Shown piece by piece: positions 29,525 to 39,000 of a stretch of 39,419 bases of DNA (its first letter is position 1; every line of letters begins with the position of its first letter). Under the pieces are notes generated by a model. It was given only the letters and a program-made list of their open reading frames with translations, ran no database searches and was not told the origin of the DNA. The position numbers were made by a program, and so were the translations under genes. Source of the stretch: Alphaproteobacteria bacterium (lineage in GTDB: Bacteria > Pseudomonadota > Alphaproteobacteria > UBA2966); contig JASLXG010000139.1 in the NCBI GenBank assembly GCA_030740435.1, forward strand, positions 1 to 39,419, read 5' to 3'.

Positions 29525-29556
29525 GATCTCCCCGGGCTGTGACTGTCGGGGAGATC
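29525..29556. promoter_or_regulatory. perfect inverted repeat upstream of the hydantoinase gene
   Basis: GATCTCCCCG (29525-29534) and CGGGGAGATC (29547-29556) form a perfect 10-base inverted repeat with a 12-base centre, 29 bases before the hydantoinase ATG on the minus strand and 65 bases after the hemerythrin stop. No T-run follows on either strand. It could be an operator for the hydantoinase operon or a hairpin ending the hemerythrin transcript. Confidence 0.55.
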
Positions 29557-29621
29557 GGCGCGGGAGGCAAGGGGGTTGTGGGGCGGGCGTGGGCCGCCGG
29601 GAATTCCGGGCTAGAGGCTTT

Positions 29622-30146
29622 TCAAAAACGCTGTTTTGAGCTGGGAAAGCTTTCCTGCACGAAAGACTTGAACTCCAGATCGTGCCGAACGACGTGATCC
29701 ATTACCAGATCATACAATTCCGAAAAGCAGCCCTCGGGCTTGGCTTCGATACAAGCTGCCGCGCACTGCCCGAACAATTCGTCCATCCGCTGATACAGGA
29801 TCCGGTGGTGCTCGGCGTGCGTATCGAGGCCGGGATATTGAATATCGCGAAGCAGGTTTTCCTCCCGGCGAAAATGGTTGCCAAGGCATTCCCGAAGTCC
29901 CCGGCACGAGACCTGGATGTGCTCCCCAAAGGCCCTGCCATCGGGCCAGAAAATGTCGTTGAAGTAGGCCAGGATCTCGCGGTGGTCAGCGTCGATATCC
30001 GGGTGGTCGATGGCCAGGGAGTCGAGCCATTTGATTGGAGCGCTTCGCAAGTTGGTCTCCACCTTCTCCCCCGCGGAAGCGGTCGATTGCAAGACCTTGA
30101 CATTGTGCACGCAGCCATGCCGGGGGTCAATTCGCGGGTTTCTCAA
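29622..30146 (-). CDS. bacteriohemerythrin
   Basis: A four-helix diiron protein that binds O2. All iron ligands can be placed (numbering from TTG 30146): H55 in DADHREIL, H91 and E95 in NHFRREENLL, H110 and H114 in DTHAEHHRIL, H151 and D156 in MDHVVRHD. The fold begins near KWLDSLAIDHPDID, about residue 39. The preceding 38 residues are not typical, so the true start may be GTG at 30110 or GTG at 30062. Single-domain bacteriohemerythrins serve as oxygen carriers or sensors in microaerobic bacteria. The protein is cytosolic, and 125 bases separate it from the hydantoinase gene. Confidence 0.88.
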   Translation of the reverse strand: MRNPRIDPRHGCVHNVKVLQSTASAGEKVETNLRSAPIKWLDSLAIDHPDIDADHREILAYFNDIFWPDGRAFGEHIQVSCRGLRECLGNHFRREENLLRDIQYPGLDTHAEHHRILYQRMDELFGQCAAACIEAKPEGCFSELYDLVMDHVVRHDLEFKSFVQESFPSSKQRF

Positions 30147-30235
30147 GGTTCTTGCGCTCGGCCAGATCAGGCTCCTCCGCCTCAGGCCCGATCTGTAGCG
30201 GCGACGGCGGGATTATCTTCGGTGCCGGCTCGCGG

Positions 30236-31783
30236 CTAGGGCATTATGCCGTGACGCAGCGCCACCTCGGCCGGGGCGTGGCGGCGGTTGAGGGCGCGCT
30301 CCAGCGCCGCGATCAGGCGCGGGCGGGTGTTGCGGGGGTCGATGATGTCGTCGATCTTCATCTGCTCGGCCGCCGGGAAGGCACCGCAAAGCTCGCCGAA
30401 GGCGGCCTCCAGTTCGGCCCGCAGCGCCGCCGGGTCAGCCGCCGCCTCCAGGTCGGCCCGGTAGGCTGCCTGGATGCCGCTTTCCAGCGGTATGGCGTTG
30501 AAGTCGGCGGTGGGCCAGGCCAGCACCGTCGACTGCCCGGCGCCGTAGCCGCCCATGGCGCAGGCGCCATAGCCGATGCCTTTGTGCAGCGCCACCGTCA
30601 GCAGCGGCACGCGAGCGAAGGCGAAGGAGTGCGCGATGGCCATGCCGGCCCGCAGCGCGCCCTCGCGTTCCGATTGCGGCCCGGTCATCACCCCCGGTGT
30701 GTCCATGAAGGAGACGATGGGCAGGTGGAAAGCGTTGCAAAGATCCATGAAATGGCGCTGCTTGGTCCCAGCGGCGGCGGTGATGGCGCCGGCCTGCACA
30801 CGGGGCTGGTTGGCGATGACGCCGATGGCGTGGCCGTTCAATCTCGCCAGGCCGGTGATCATCATGCGGGCAAAGTCGGGTTTGATGTCGAAGTAGCTCT
30901 GCCGGTCGACGATCAGCTCGATGGCGCGGTACATGTCGTAGGGCCGGCGCCGGTTCTCGGGGATCAGGTCCAGCAGTTCCTCTTCGCGCCGATCGGGGTC
31001 GTCCTCGGGGGAAATATCGGGCGGATACTGGTAGGCGTTCTGCGGCAGGTACGACAGAAACCGCTTGATCTGGGCGATGGCGTCGAGGTCATCCTCGGCG
31101 ACGTTGTCGGCCACGCCCGAGACGCGGCAGTGAACGTCGCTGCCGCCCAGCTCCTCCTTGTCGACGGTGTGGCCCAGGGCGCTATAGACCAGCGGCGGGC
31201 CGCCGGCCGCCAGCATGCCGGTGCCGCGCACCATGACGATGAATTCGATCATCGCCGCGATCAGCGCCGAATCGCCGGCCACCGGGCCCATCACGGCGCA
31301 GGCCTGGGGCACGATGCCGGAGAGCTTGGCGATGGCCATGAAATGGTGCATCGGCGCCAGGCCCTCGCCGATGGATTCGTCGGTGCGCGCGCCGGCGCCG
31401 TCGAACAGCCAGACCAGCGGCAGCTTGTCGCGGCCCGCCAACTCCACCATGCGGTTCTTCTTGATCAGGTTATTGAGCCCGACCGAGCCGCCGAGCACCG
31501 TGAAATCCTCCGACACCACGCCGACGGTGCGGCCGCCTGCGCGGCCAAAGCCGGTGATCACGCCATCGGCCGGGGTGCGCTTGTCGGCCGTCTTGGGTAC
31601 CGGGGTGTGGACGTGGCTGGCCAACTGCCCAAGCTCCTCGAAGCTGCCCGGCTCGAACAACGCATCGACGCGTTCACGCGCCGTCAGTTTGCCCTGCTTG
31701 CGTTGGCGCTCTATCCGACGTTCGCCGCCGAGCAGCAGACTGTCTTCGTGGCGCCGCGCCAATTCGTCGAGCAACTTGCGCAT
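30236..31783 (-). CDS. acyl-CoA carboxylase carboxyltransferase (beta) subunit
   Basis: A crotonase-fold carboxyltransferase of 515 residues, related to propionyl-CoA and methylcrotonyl-CoA carboxylase beta subunits. It shows the N-terminal RIERQRKQGKLTARERVDAL, DFTVLGGSVG, IPENRRRPYDM, and the oxyanion glycine runs GGPPLV and YGACAMGGYG in the C-half. The ATG at 31783 follows GGAGGG. The usual partner, a biotin carboxylase/biotin carrier alpha subunit, is not in the window, so either it is encoded elsewhere or the protein serves as a decarboxylase-type subunit. It is divergent from the OYE operon, 144 bases away. Confidence 0.92.
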   Translation of the reverse strand: MRKLLDELARRHEDSLLLGGERRIERQRKQGKLTARERVDALFEPGSFEELGQLASHVHTPVPKTADKRTPADGVITGFGRAGGRTVGVVSEDFTVLGGSVGLNNLIKKNRMVELAGRDKLPLVWLFDGAGARTDESIGEGLAPMHHFMAIAKLSGIVPQACAVMGPVAGDSALIAAMIEFIVMVRGTGMLAAGGPPLVYSALGHTVDKEELGGSDVHCRVSGVADNVAEDDLDAIAQIKRFLSYLPQNAYQYPPDISPEDDPDRREEELLDLIPENRRRPYDMYRAIELIVDRQSYFDIKPDFARMMITGLARLNGHAIGVIANQPRVQAGAITAAAGTKQRHFMDLCNAFHLPIVSFMDTPGVMTGPQSEREGALRAGMAIAHSFAFARVPLLTVALHKGIGYGACAMGGYGAGQSTVLAWPTADFNAIPLESGIQAAYRADLEAAADPAALRAELEAAFGELCGAFPAAEQMKIDDIIDPRNTRPRLIAALERALNRRHAPAEVALRHGIMP

Positions 31784-31927
31784 GATGGTGGACCCTCCGC
31801 GCTTTCCCCCCAACCAAACAAAGGCGAATTCTAGAGCATTTCAGCGCCGCCGTTTACCAGGGCGGCCAATGCTCGCTAATATCGGGGGCCGCCGGCCAGG
31901 GGTTGGCGGCTTGTGGGAGGATGGAGA

Positions 31928-33091
31928 ATGAGCGAACCGCTGCTGTTTTCAGCCATCGATTTGCGCGAGGTGCGGCTCAAGAACCGCGTCGTGGTGGCGC
32001 CCATGCACCAGTATTCCGGCGTCGACGGCTTTCCCGTCGATTGGCACCTGATGAACGCCGGCCGCTTTGCCGCCGGTGGCTCGGGCCTGGTGATCGTCGA
32101 ATCGACCAAGGTCGAACGCCGCGGCTGCGGCACGCTGGGGGATCTGGGACTGTGGCACGACGACATGGTGCCGCCCATGCGCCGCCTGGCCGACTTCATC
32201 CGCCAGTCGGGCTCCGTGCCCGGCATCCAGATCGGCCACTCGGGCCGCAAGGCGCGGCGCTTCCGGCCCTGGGAGGGCGCGGCGCCGCTGCAGCGCACGC
32301 CCGACATTAAGGACTGGGAGGATTGGGAGCTGGTGGCACCCAGCGCCTTGGCCGACGAGGGCGATCCCGAACCCCGGGCGCTCAGCCGCAACGAGATCCC
32401 CGATCTGGTCGAGGCCTGGGGCCGGGCCGCGGCCAGGGCCGATGAGGCGGGCTTCGATATGCTCGAAATCCACGCCGCCCACGGCTACCTCGTTCACCAG
32501 TTCCTCTCGCCCGTGGCCAACCGGCGCAACGACGACTACGGCGGATCGGAAGCGAACCGCATGCGTTTCGCCATCGAGATCGTCGAATGCGTGCGCCAGA
32601 ACTGGCCCGATGCCAAACCGCTCTTTCTCAGGCTATCGGTCGAAGACGACGCCGGCTGGGGGCCGGACGAAAGCGTCGCGCTATCCCGCCTGGTCGGGCC
32701 CAAGGGCGTCGACGTCATCGATTGCTCCTCGGGCGGCATCCTGGGGGCGCCGGTGGTCAGCGCCGGGCCGGTGGGCTACGGCTACCAGGTGCCCTACGCC
32801 GAACGCATCAAGACCGACACCGAGGTGCTCAGCATGGCGGTGGGTTTGATCGTCCATGCCGACCAGGCCGAGCGCATCCTGCGTGACGGCCGGGCCGACC
32901 TCATCGCGCTGGCCCGCGAGCTCTTGTTCAATCCCAACTGGCCCCTCGATGCCGCCCTCAAGCTGGGCTACGAAGGTGCCTATGATCTGATGCCCAGTCC
33001 CTACAGCTTCTGGCTCGAAAAGCGGGCCCAGTCGATCACCGACATGACGCCGTCCACCTTCATCAGCACCAGCGAGGCGGGGGGGGATTAG
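31928..33091 (+). CDS. Old Yellow Enzyme family NADH:flavin oxidoreductase
   Basis: An FMN-containing TIM-barrel ene-reductase of the YqjM (class III) type, 387 residues. Substrate histidines and tyrosine are seen in EIHAAHGYLVHQFLSP, followed by NRRNDDYGGS, and FMN contacts in QIGHSGRK. Where YqjM has the redox-tuning Cys26 (PMCMYS) this protein reads PMHQYS, a His. The ATG at 31928 follows GGGAGGATGGAGA. It opens a tight operon: the SDR starts 3 bases after its stop. It would reduce an alpha,beta-unsaturated carbonyl or enoyl compound. Confidence 0.93.
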   Translation: MSEPLLFSAIDLREVRLKNRVVVAPMHQYSGVDGFPVDWHLMNAGRFAAGGSGLVIVESTKVERRGCGTLGDLGLWHDDMVPPMRRLADFIRQSGSVPGIQIGHSGRKARRFRPWEGAAPLQRTPDIKDWEDWELVAPSALADEGDPEPRALSRNEIPDLVEAWGRAAARADEAGFDMLEIHAAHGYLVHQFLSPVANRRNDDYGGSEANRMRFAIEIVECVRQNWPDAKPLFLRLSVEDDAGWGPDESVALSRLVGPKGVDVIDCSSGGILGAPVVSAGPVGYGYQVPYAERIKTDTEVLSMAVGLIVHADQAERILRDGRADLIALARELLFNPNWPLDAALKLGYEGAYDLMPSPYSFWLEKRAQSITDMTPSTFISTSEAGGD

Positions 33092-33094
33092 GGC

Positions 33095-33979
33095 ATGGGG
33101 GAGGTGGCGCGCCTGGCGGGCAAGGTCGCCGTCATCACCGGCGGTGCCAACGGCATCGGCCGGGCCACCGTGTTGCGTTTCCTAGACGAGGGCGCCCGGG
33201 TGGTGGTGGCCGACCTCAACCTGGCCAACGGCCAGGAAACCCTGGATCTGGCGGCCGCCGCCGGCCACGCCGACGTCATCCGCTTCGCGCCCTGCGACGT
33301 GGCCCAGGAAGAGGACATCGCGGCGGCGGTGCAGTGGGCCGTCGACGATTTCGGCCGGCTCGATTGCATCTTCAACAACGCCGGCATCGGCGGTGCCTTC
33401 GGATCGATCGTCGAGACCTCGGTCGAGGACTGGGATTTCTCCACCGGCGTCTTGCTGCGCAGCGTCTTTCTCGGCATGAAGCACGCCGGCCGGGTGATGC
33501 TGGAACAGGGCGAAGGCGGCTCCATCATCTCCACCGCCTCGGTGGCCGGGCTGGGCGGCGGCGCCGGGCCGCACTGCTATTCGGCCTGCAAGGCCGGCGT
33601 CGTCAACCTCACCCGCACCGTGGCGGCCGAGTTGGCGGCCTTCCGCATCCGCGTCAACGCCGTGGCGCCGGGCACCATCATGACGGATCTCTTTCATGGC
33701 GGCGATCCCGAGGGCAAGCGCGCCCAGGTGCTCGACAATCAGCCCTGGCCCGAGCTTGGCGTGCCCGACAACATCGCCACGGCCGTGCTTTTCCTGGCCT
33801 CCGAGGACGCCGCCTTCGTGACCGGCGAGACCATCGTCGTCGACGGCGGCCAACTGGCCAAGGGACCCGAACTTTTCAGCCAGAAACCGGACAGCACAAT
33901 CTTCACCGCCATCGGCCTGAACAAGGGCTCGACCGGCGAGGAGATGAAAATCTACAAACGCATCCAGCGCGAGACCTGA
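33095..33979 (+). CDS. short-chain dehydrogenase/reductase
   Basis: A classical SDR of 294 residues with TGGANGIG at 15-22 (NAD-binding), D39 region ADLN suggesting NAD preference, FNNAG, the catalytic serine in STAS and YSACK. The core ends near VDGGQL; a further 45 residues (KGPELFSQKPDS to IQRET) form an extra C-terminal tail not usual in the family. It sits 3 bases after the OYE gene and 4 bases before the M24 gene. It is probably an alcohol or 3-hydroxyacyl dehydrogenase in the same pathway. Confidence 0.93.
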   Translation: MGEVARLAGKVAVITGGANGIGRATVLRFLDEGARVVVADLNLANGQETLDLAAAAGHADVIRFAPCDVAQEEDIAAAVQWAVDDFGRLDCIFNNAGIGGAFGSIVETSVEDWDFSTGVLLRSVFLGMKHAGRVMLEQGEGGSIISTASVAGLGGGAGPHCYSACKAGVVNLTRTVAAELAAFRIRVNAVAPGTIMTDLFHGGDPEGKRAQVLDNQPWPELGVPDNIATAVLFLASEDAAFVTGETIVVDGGQLAKGPELFSQKPDSTIFTAIGLNKGSTGEEMKIYKRIQRET

Positions 33980-33983
33980 GGCC

Positions 33984-35147
33984 ATGTACACCGTCCATAT
34001 CGATTACCAAAGCCGGCTCGCGGCCATGCAATCGGCCGTGCGTGAGGCCGGCCTGGCGGCGCTGGTGGGCACGCGCTTGAAGACCGTGACCCATGCTTTG
34101 GGCGCCTTCTGCCCCTGGCGCAGCACCGTGCTGGTGCCGGCCGAGGGCGAGGTCGAACTGATTTGCCCCGGCATGGATGCCATGCGGCTCGAACAGGAAG
34201 GCTGGCTCAGCCGCGTTTTCGGCTATTCGCGCCAGCCCATGATGGAGCTGGTGGCCGACCGCCTGCAGGCGCTGGGCCTGGCCGAAGCCCGCATCGGCTT
34301 CGAGGACGGGGCTTCGGTCTACCTGCCCGAGGGCTTCGTCAGCCGCGCCGAATACCAGACCCTGGCCTCGGCGCTGCCGGGCGCCAAACTGGTCGACGCC
34401 TACCAGATCATCGATGCGCTGACCATGGTCAAGGAAGACGCCGAGGTGCGCCTGATGCGCCAGGCCACGGCCATCGTCGACCACGGCCACCACGAGGTGG
34501 CCCAGGCGCTGCACGTCGGCATGTCGGAAAAGCAGGTGGCCGGGGTGGCCGAAAAGGCCATGCGCGATGTGGGCAGCGAGTTCGCCTGGACCTTCACCGG
34601 CGGCCAGGAGATCGCCTCGGGTCCGCGCACCTGGACCGGTGCCTGCACGCCGGCCAGCGACAAGCTGATTCAACGCGGCGAGAACGTGTTGCTCGATCTG
34701 CACGGCATGTACGGCCTGATGCTGGGCGACGTGGCCCACAACGCCGTCATGGGCCAGCCCAGTCCCGAGCAGCAACATGTCATCGACGCCTTTTGCGCCA
34801 CCTGCGAGAAGCTGGTCGAGACCATGCAGCCCGGCCGCACCCTGGGCGAGGTGGCGCGGATCGTACGCGGCTTCGTCGAGCGGCAGGGCTGGTCCGGCTT
34901 CGTGCGCGGCTTCGGCCACGGCATCGGCCATTTCGGGCACGAATGGTACCCGACGCTGACCGACATCGAGATCCCCCAGGTCTCACAACCCGATTACGTG
35001 CTGGAGACCAACTACATGCAGATGATCGCCGTCACCGCCAACCTGGTGGGGGTCGGCGGCCTGCGCATGGAACGGCCGCTGGTCATCACCCAGGGCGGCA
35101 ACGAGGTGCTTTCGAAGCTGCCTTTCGAACCCTATATCATCAACTGA
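33984..35147 (+). CDS. M24 family peptidase (Xaa-Pro dipeptidase / creatinase-like)
   Basis: A pita-bread fold protein of 387 residues with an N-terminal creatinase-like domain and a C-terminal M24 domain. The metal ligands can be assigned by eye as D238 and D249 (LLDLHGMYGLMLGDVAHN), H312 (GFGHGIGH), E341 and E363 (GGLRMERP). The usual NEPG or IEPG around the fourth ligand is LETNYMQM here, and the spacing of the two Asp lacks the DxTRT pattern, so its substrate may be other than Xaa-Pro peptides. Being in an operon with redox and CoA enzymes supports a catabolic amidinohydrolase or dipeptidase role, which is inference. Confidence 0.88.
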   Translation: MYTVHIDYQSRLAAMQSAVREAGLAALVGTRLKTVTHALGAFCPWRSTVLVPAEGEVELICPGMDAMRLEQEGWLSRVFGYSRQPMMELVADRLQALGLAEARIGFEDGASVYLPEGFVSRAEYQTLASALPGAKLVDAYQIIDALTMVKEDAEVRLMRQATAIVDHGHHEVAQALHVGMSEKQVAGVAEKAMRDVGSEFAWTFTGGQEIASGPRTWTGACTPASDKLIQRGENVLLDLHGMYGLMLGDVAHNAVMGQPSPEQQHVIDAFCATCEKLVETMQPGRTLGEVARIVRGFVERQGWSGFVRGFGHGIGHFGHEWYPTLTDIEIPQVSQPDYVLETNYMQMIAVTANLVGVGGLRMERPLVITQGGNEVLSKLPFEPYIIN

Positions 35148-35167
35148 TTCAGCCCGGAGGAACTGCC

Positions 35168-35962
35168 ATGAGCGATACCGTTCTCTACGCCAGCGACGGC
35201 GCCGTCGCCACCATCACCTTGAACCGGCCGGACCGGCTGAATGCCATGAACAACGAGCTCATCGGCGCCATGATCGAGACCCTGGAAGGCGCCGCCAGTG
35301 ATCCCGAGATCCGGGTGCTGATCCTGACCGGCGCCGGCAAGGGCTTCTGCGCCGGTGGCGATCTGGCTGGCTTCGCCGACGGCGAGTTCAAGGTGGAGCG
35401 GCCCATCCACAACGCCATCGCCAACTTGCGTACCTCCATGCGCACCTCGCAGCTTTTGCGCGAGAGCCCGATGGTCACCATCGCCGCCATCAACGGCGCC
35501 TGCGCCGGAGCCGGCATGTCGTGGGCCCTGGCCTGCGACCTGCGCTATGCCGCCAATACGGCCAAGTTCTCGACGGCCTTCCTCAACGCTGGCCTCTCGG
35601 GCGATTTCGGCGGCACCTACACGCTGACCCAGATCGTCGGCACGGCCAAGGCGCGCGAGCTTTACCTCCTGTCCGAGCGCTTCGATGCCCTCGAGGCCGA
35701 GCGCCTGGGCATCGTTTCCCAGGCGCTCGAGCCCGACGAGCTGATGGGCCACGTCGAGGGCGTGGCCCAGAGGCTCGCCAATTCGGCGCCCATCGCGCTG
35801 CGCTGCATCAAGCAGAACCTCAACGACGCCACCCGGCTGAGCTTTCCCGACGCCCTCGACCAGGAGGCCGACCGCCATTCGCGCTGCGGCACCACCGACG
35901 ACAATACCGAAGCCGCCAAAGCCTTTCTGGAAAAGCGCAAGCCGGTTTTCCTGGGGCGTTAG
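35168..35962 (+). CDS. enoyl-CoA hydratase/isomerase family protein
   Basis: A crotonase-fold protein of 264 residues. The CoA-binding and oxyanion motifs are TGAGKGFCAGGDL (54-66) and NGACAGAGMSWALACDLRY. At the place of the FGQPEI glutamate of rat crotonase it reads FSTAFLNAG, and the following loop is LSGDFGGTYTL, so the two usual catalytic Glu are not obvious; D146 may serve. Hydratase activity is thus less certain than isomerase or another crotonase reaction. The ATG at 35168 has a strong site, GGAGGAA. It ends the operon that begins with OYE at 31928. Confidence 0.92.
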   Translation: MSDTVLYASDGAVATITLNRPDRLNAMNNELIGAMIETLEGAASDPEIRVLILTGAGKGFCAGGDLAGFADGEFKVERPIHNAIANLRTSMRTSQLLRESPMVTIAAINGACAGAGMSWALACDLRYAANTAKFSTAFLNAGLSGDFGGTYTLTQIVGTAKARELYLLSERFDALEAERLGIVSQALEPDELMGHVEGVAQRLANSAPIALRCIKQNLNDATRLSFPDALDQEADRHSRCGTTDDNTEAAKAFLEKRKPVFLGR

Positions 35963-35977
35963 CCCGGATTCCCCGCC

Positions 35978-36007
35978 CGCCCGCCGCCTTGGCGGCGGCG
36001 GCGGGCG
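35978..36007 (+). other. GC-rich stem-loop after the enoyl-CoA hydratase gene
   Basis: CGCCCGCCGCC (35978-35988) pairs with GGCGGCGGGCG (35997-36007) across an 8-base loop. No T-run follows, so it may be a Rho-assisted end or a mRNA-stabilising hairpin between the hydratase and the ABC gene. Confidence 0.5.
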
Positions 36008-36061
36008 TTGCTATGGTGGGGGATCTTGAAGCGTTAATCCAACAGCATAAGTTGGTCGTTG

Positions 36062-39000
36062 ATGCCCCCACGCATTTTCCGCTACATCCGCATGTTCAGC
36101 CTGCGCCAGCAGTTCGCGGTGATCGTGCTGACGCTGGTTTCGTTTCCCTTCCTTTACGTTTCCCTGCAACTGCCCAAGACGATCATCAACGAGGCCATCG
36201 CCGGCGACGGCTCGGCGGTGGATGTGCTGGGCTTCGAGTTCGAACAGATCCCCTACCTGCTGTTGCTCTGTGGCGCCTTTTTGGCCCTGGTCTTCGTCAA
36301 CGGCGGCTTCAAATTCCAGATCAACGTCTACAAAGGAGTGATGGCCGAACGTCTGTTGCGGCGTTTGCGCTACATGCTGGTCGAGCGCGTCATCCGCTTT
36401 CCCCTGTCGCAGTTCCGCGTCACCTCGCAGGGCGAGCTGGTGGCCATGATCACGGCCGAGGTCGAGCCCCTGGGCGGCTTTTTCGGCGATGCCATCGCGC
36501 TGCCCATATTCCAGGGCGGCACCTTCCTGACCATCGTCGTCTTCGTCTTCATGCAAGACCCCTGGCTGGGTCTGGCGGCGGTGTCGTTGATCCCCATCCA
36601 GGGCTACGTCATCCCCAAACTGCAGCGCCGTGTCAACATGCTGGGCAAGGAACGGGTGCGCAACGTGCGCAGCCTCTCCGACCGCGTCGGCGAGCTGGTC
36701 TCGGGCATCAGCGAAGTGCGTGGCCACGATACCTCGGGCTACATCCTGGCGGATTTCTCGCAGCGCCTGGGCAAGATCTATGACATCCGCTTCGATATCT
36801 ACAAACGGAAGTTCTTTATCAAATTCCTCAACAATTTCCTCAACCAGTTGACACCGTTTTTCTTCTTTTCCATCGGCGGCTACCTGGTGATCATCGAAAA
36901 CCTGACCTTCGGCGCCCTGGTGGCGGCGTTGGCCGCCTACAAGGACCTGTCTGCGCCCTGGAAGGAGCTGCTGAGCTACTACCAGCGCATGGCCGATGCC
37001 TCGATCAAGTACGAGGACCTGGTCAGCCAGTTCCAGCCGGCCGGCATGACCGATCCCGAGATCATGTACAACCGGCCCGAGGAGCTGCCGGCGCTGGCCG
37101 GGCCGGTAAACATGAACGGCGTCAGCCTGGTCGACGAAAACGGCATCAAGACGGTCGACAACGCCTCGTTGGCGCTGGAGCCAGGCAGCCGGGTGGCACT
37201 GATCGGCCCGGGTGGCAGTGGCAAGGAGCAGATCGCCCGCCTGCTGGCGCGCTTGGCCTTGCCCACCTCGGGCAAGATCACCATCGGCGGCGAGGATCTG
37301 GCCAGCCTGCCCGAGGCCGCCGTGGGGGCGCGCATCGCCTATACTTCGGCCGAATCCTATCTCTTCAACGGCACCATCTTCGACAATTTGATTTTCGGCC
37401 TGCTGCACGACGTCGCGGAGGAAAGCGAGATGTCCTCGCTGCGTCGGGCGCAATACGACGAAGCCCTGGCCTCGGGCAACAATCCCGCCAACTTCGACCT
37501 CGATTGGATCGACTATGGCGGCGCCGGCGCCGCCGGGCCGGACGAATTTATGCAGCGCCTGACCCGGGTGGTGGCGGCGGTCGAGCTGGAGGACGATTTT
37601 TTCCGTATGGGCCTCAGGCAGACCATCGATCCCGAGGGGAATTCAGACCTGGCCCAGGGCATCCTTTGGGCGCGCCTGCGTATCCAGGACGACTTGGCCC
37701 AGCGAGGCATGACCGATCTGGTACGCCAGTACGATCCTGAATCCTTCAATCCTTACGTTTCGGTAGCCGAGAACATCCTTTTCGGGGTCTCGCGCGATCC
37801 CAGCTTCGCGGTCGACGAGATGGCCGCCAATCCGGTCATCACCGAGCTGCTCGGGGACGAGCAACTGCTCGACCGTTTCGAGGAGACCGGGCGCCGTGTG
37901 GCCGAGACCATGGTCGAGCTGTTTGCCAACCTGCACTCCGGCGATCCGCTTTTCGAACGTTACAGCTTCCTCGACGAGGATGCGCTCGACGACCTGCAGA
38001 TCGTGGTGCGCCGCCTGGGCTCGGGCGAGACCAAGGAGGCCAGCGAAGCCGACCGCGAAGTGCTGCGCAGCCTGGCCATGAAACTGGTGCCGCAACGCCA
38101 TCAGTTGGGCCTGATCGACGATACCTTCCAGGAGGCGGTGCTGCGGCTGCGGCTGCGTTTGCGCCAGGTCATCGACGAGGAGGTCGCTGACAGGACGGAG
38201 GCCCGGGTGACGTTTTTCGACCGCGCCGCCTACTCGAGCGGCCTGACCATCGAAGGCAATATCCTGTTCGGCTCAGTCGCCCACGGCCGCCCCGATGCCC
38301 CCGAAGAGGTGGGCGGCGTGATCGACGCCATCATGGACGACCTGGGGCTGCGCCAGGCCGTGGTGCAGGCGGCTTTGGATATCCCCAGCGGCATCGCCGG
38401 CGGCCGCCTCACGCCGGCCGTGCGGCAAAAGATCGCCCTGGCCCGGGCCGCTCTCAAGCAACCCAGGCTGCTGATCATCGACGAGGCCCTGACCGCCCTC
38501 GACGGCGCCTCGCGGGCCAGGCTGCTGGCCAGCCTGGGCGGCCTTTTGCCCGAGGGCACGATCCTCTGGATCGATAGCGAGCTCCCTGCCGAGATGGCCT
38601 TCGACCGGGTCATGAATGTCAGGGCGGGCCGGGTCGAGGATCTCGAGGCGGTCCCGGCCGAAAGGGCCGAAGAGATCCCTGGCGAGGCCGAGGGCGACAA
38701 CTTGGCCGCCATGGCAACGCGCCTGATGCGGGTGCCGATGCTGGCCGGGCTCGAGCATTCGCAGCTCAAGCTGCTGGCCTTCACCAGCGACACCCTGACC
38801 TATGACGTGGGCGAACGCATCATCCAGCAGGGTGATACCGGCGACTGTGCCTACGTCATCACCGGGGGCGAGGCCAAGATCGTGGTCGAGCGCGACGGCC
38901 AGGAGCGCTTCATCCGCACCTGCGGCGAAAACGAGATTCTGGGGGAGTTGGCGCTGCTCAACGACATCCCGCGCACCGCCAGCATCGAGGCGGTGACCGA

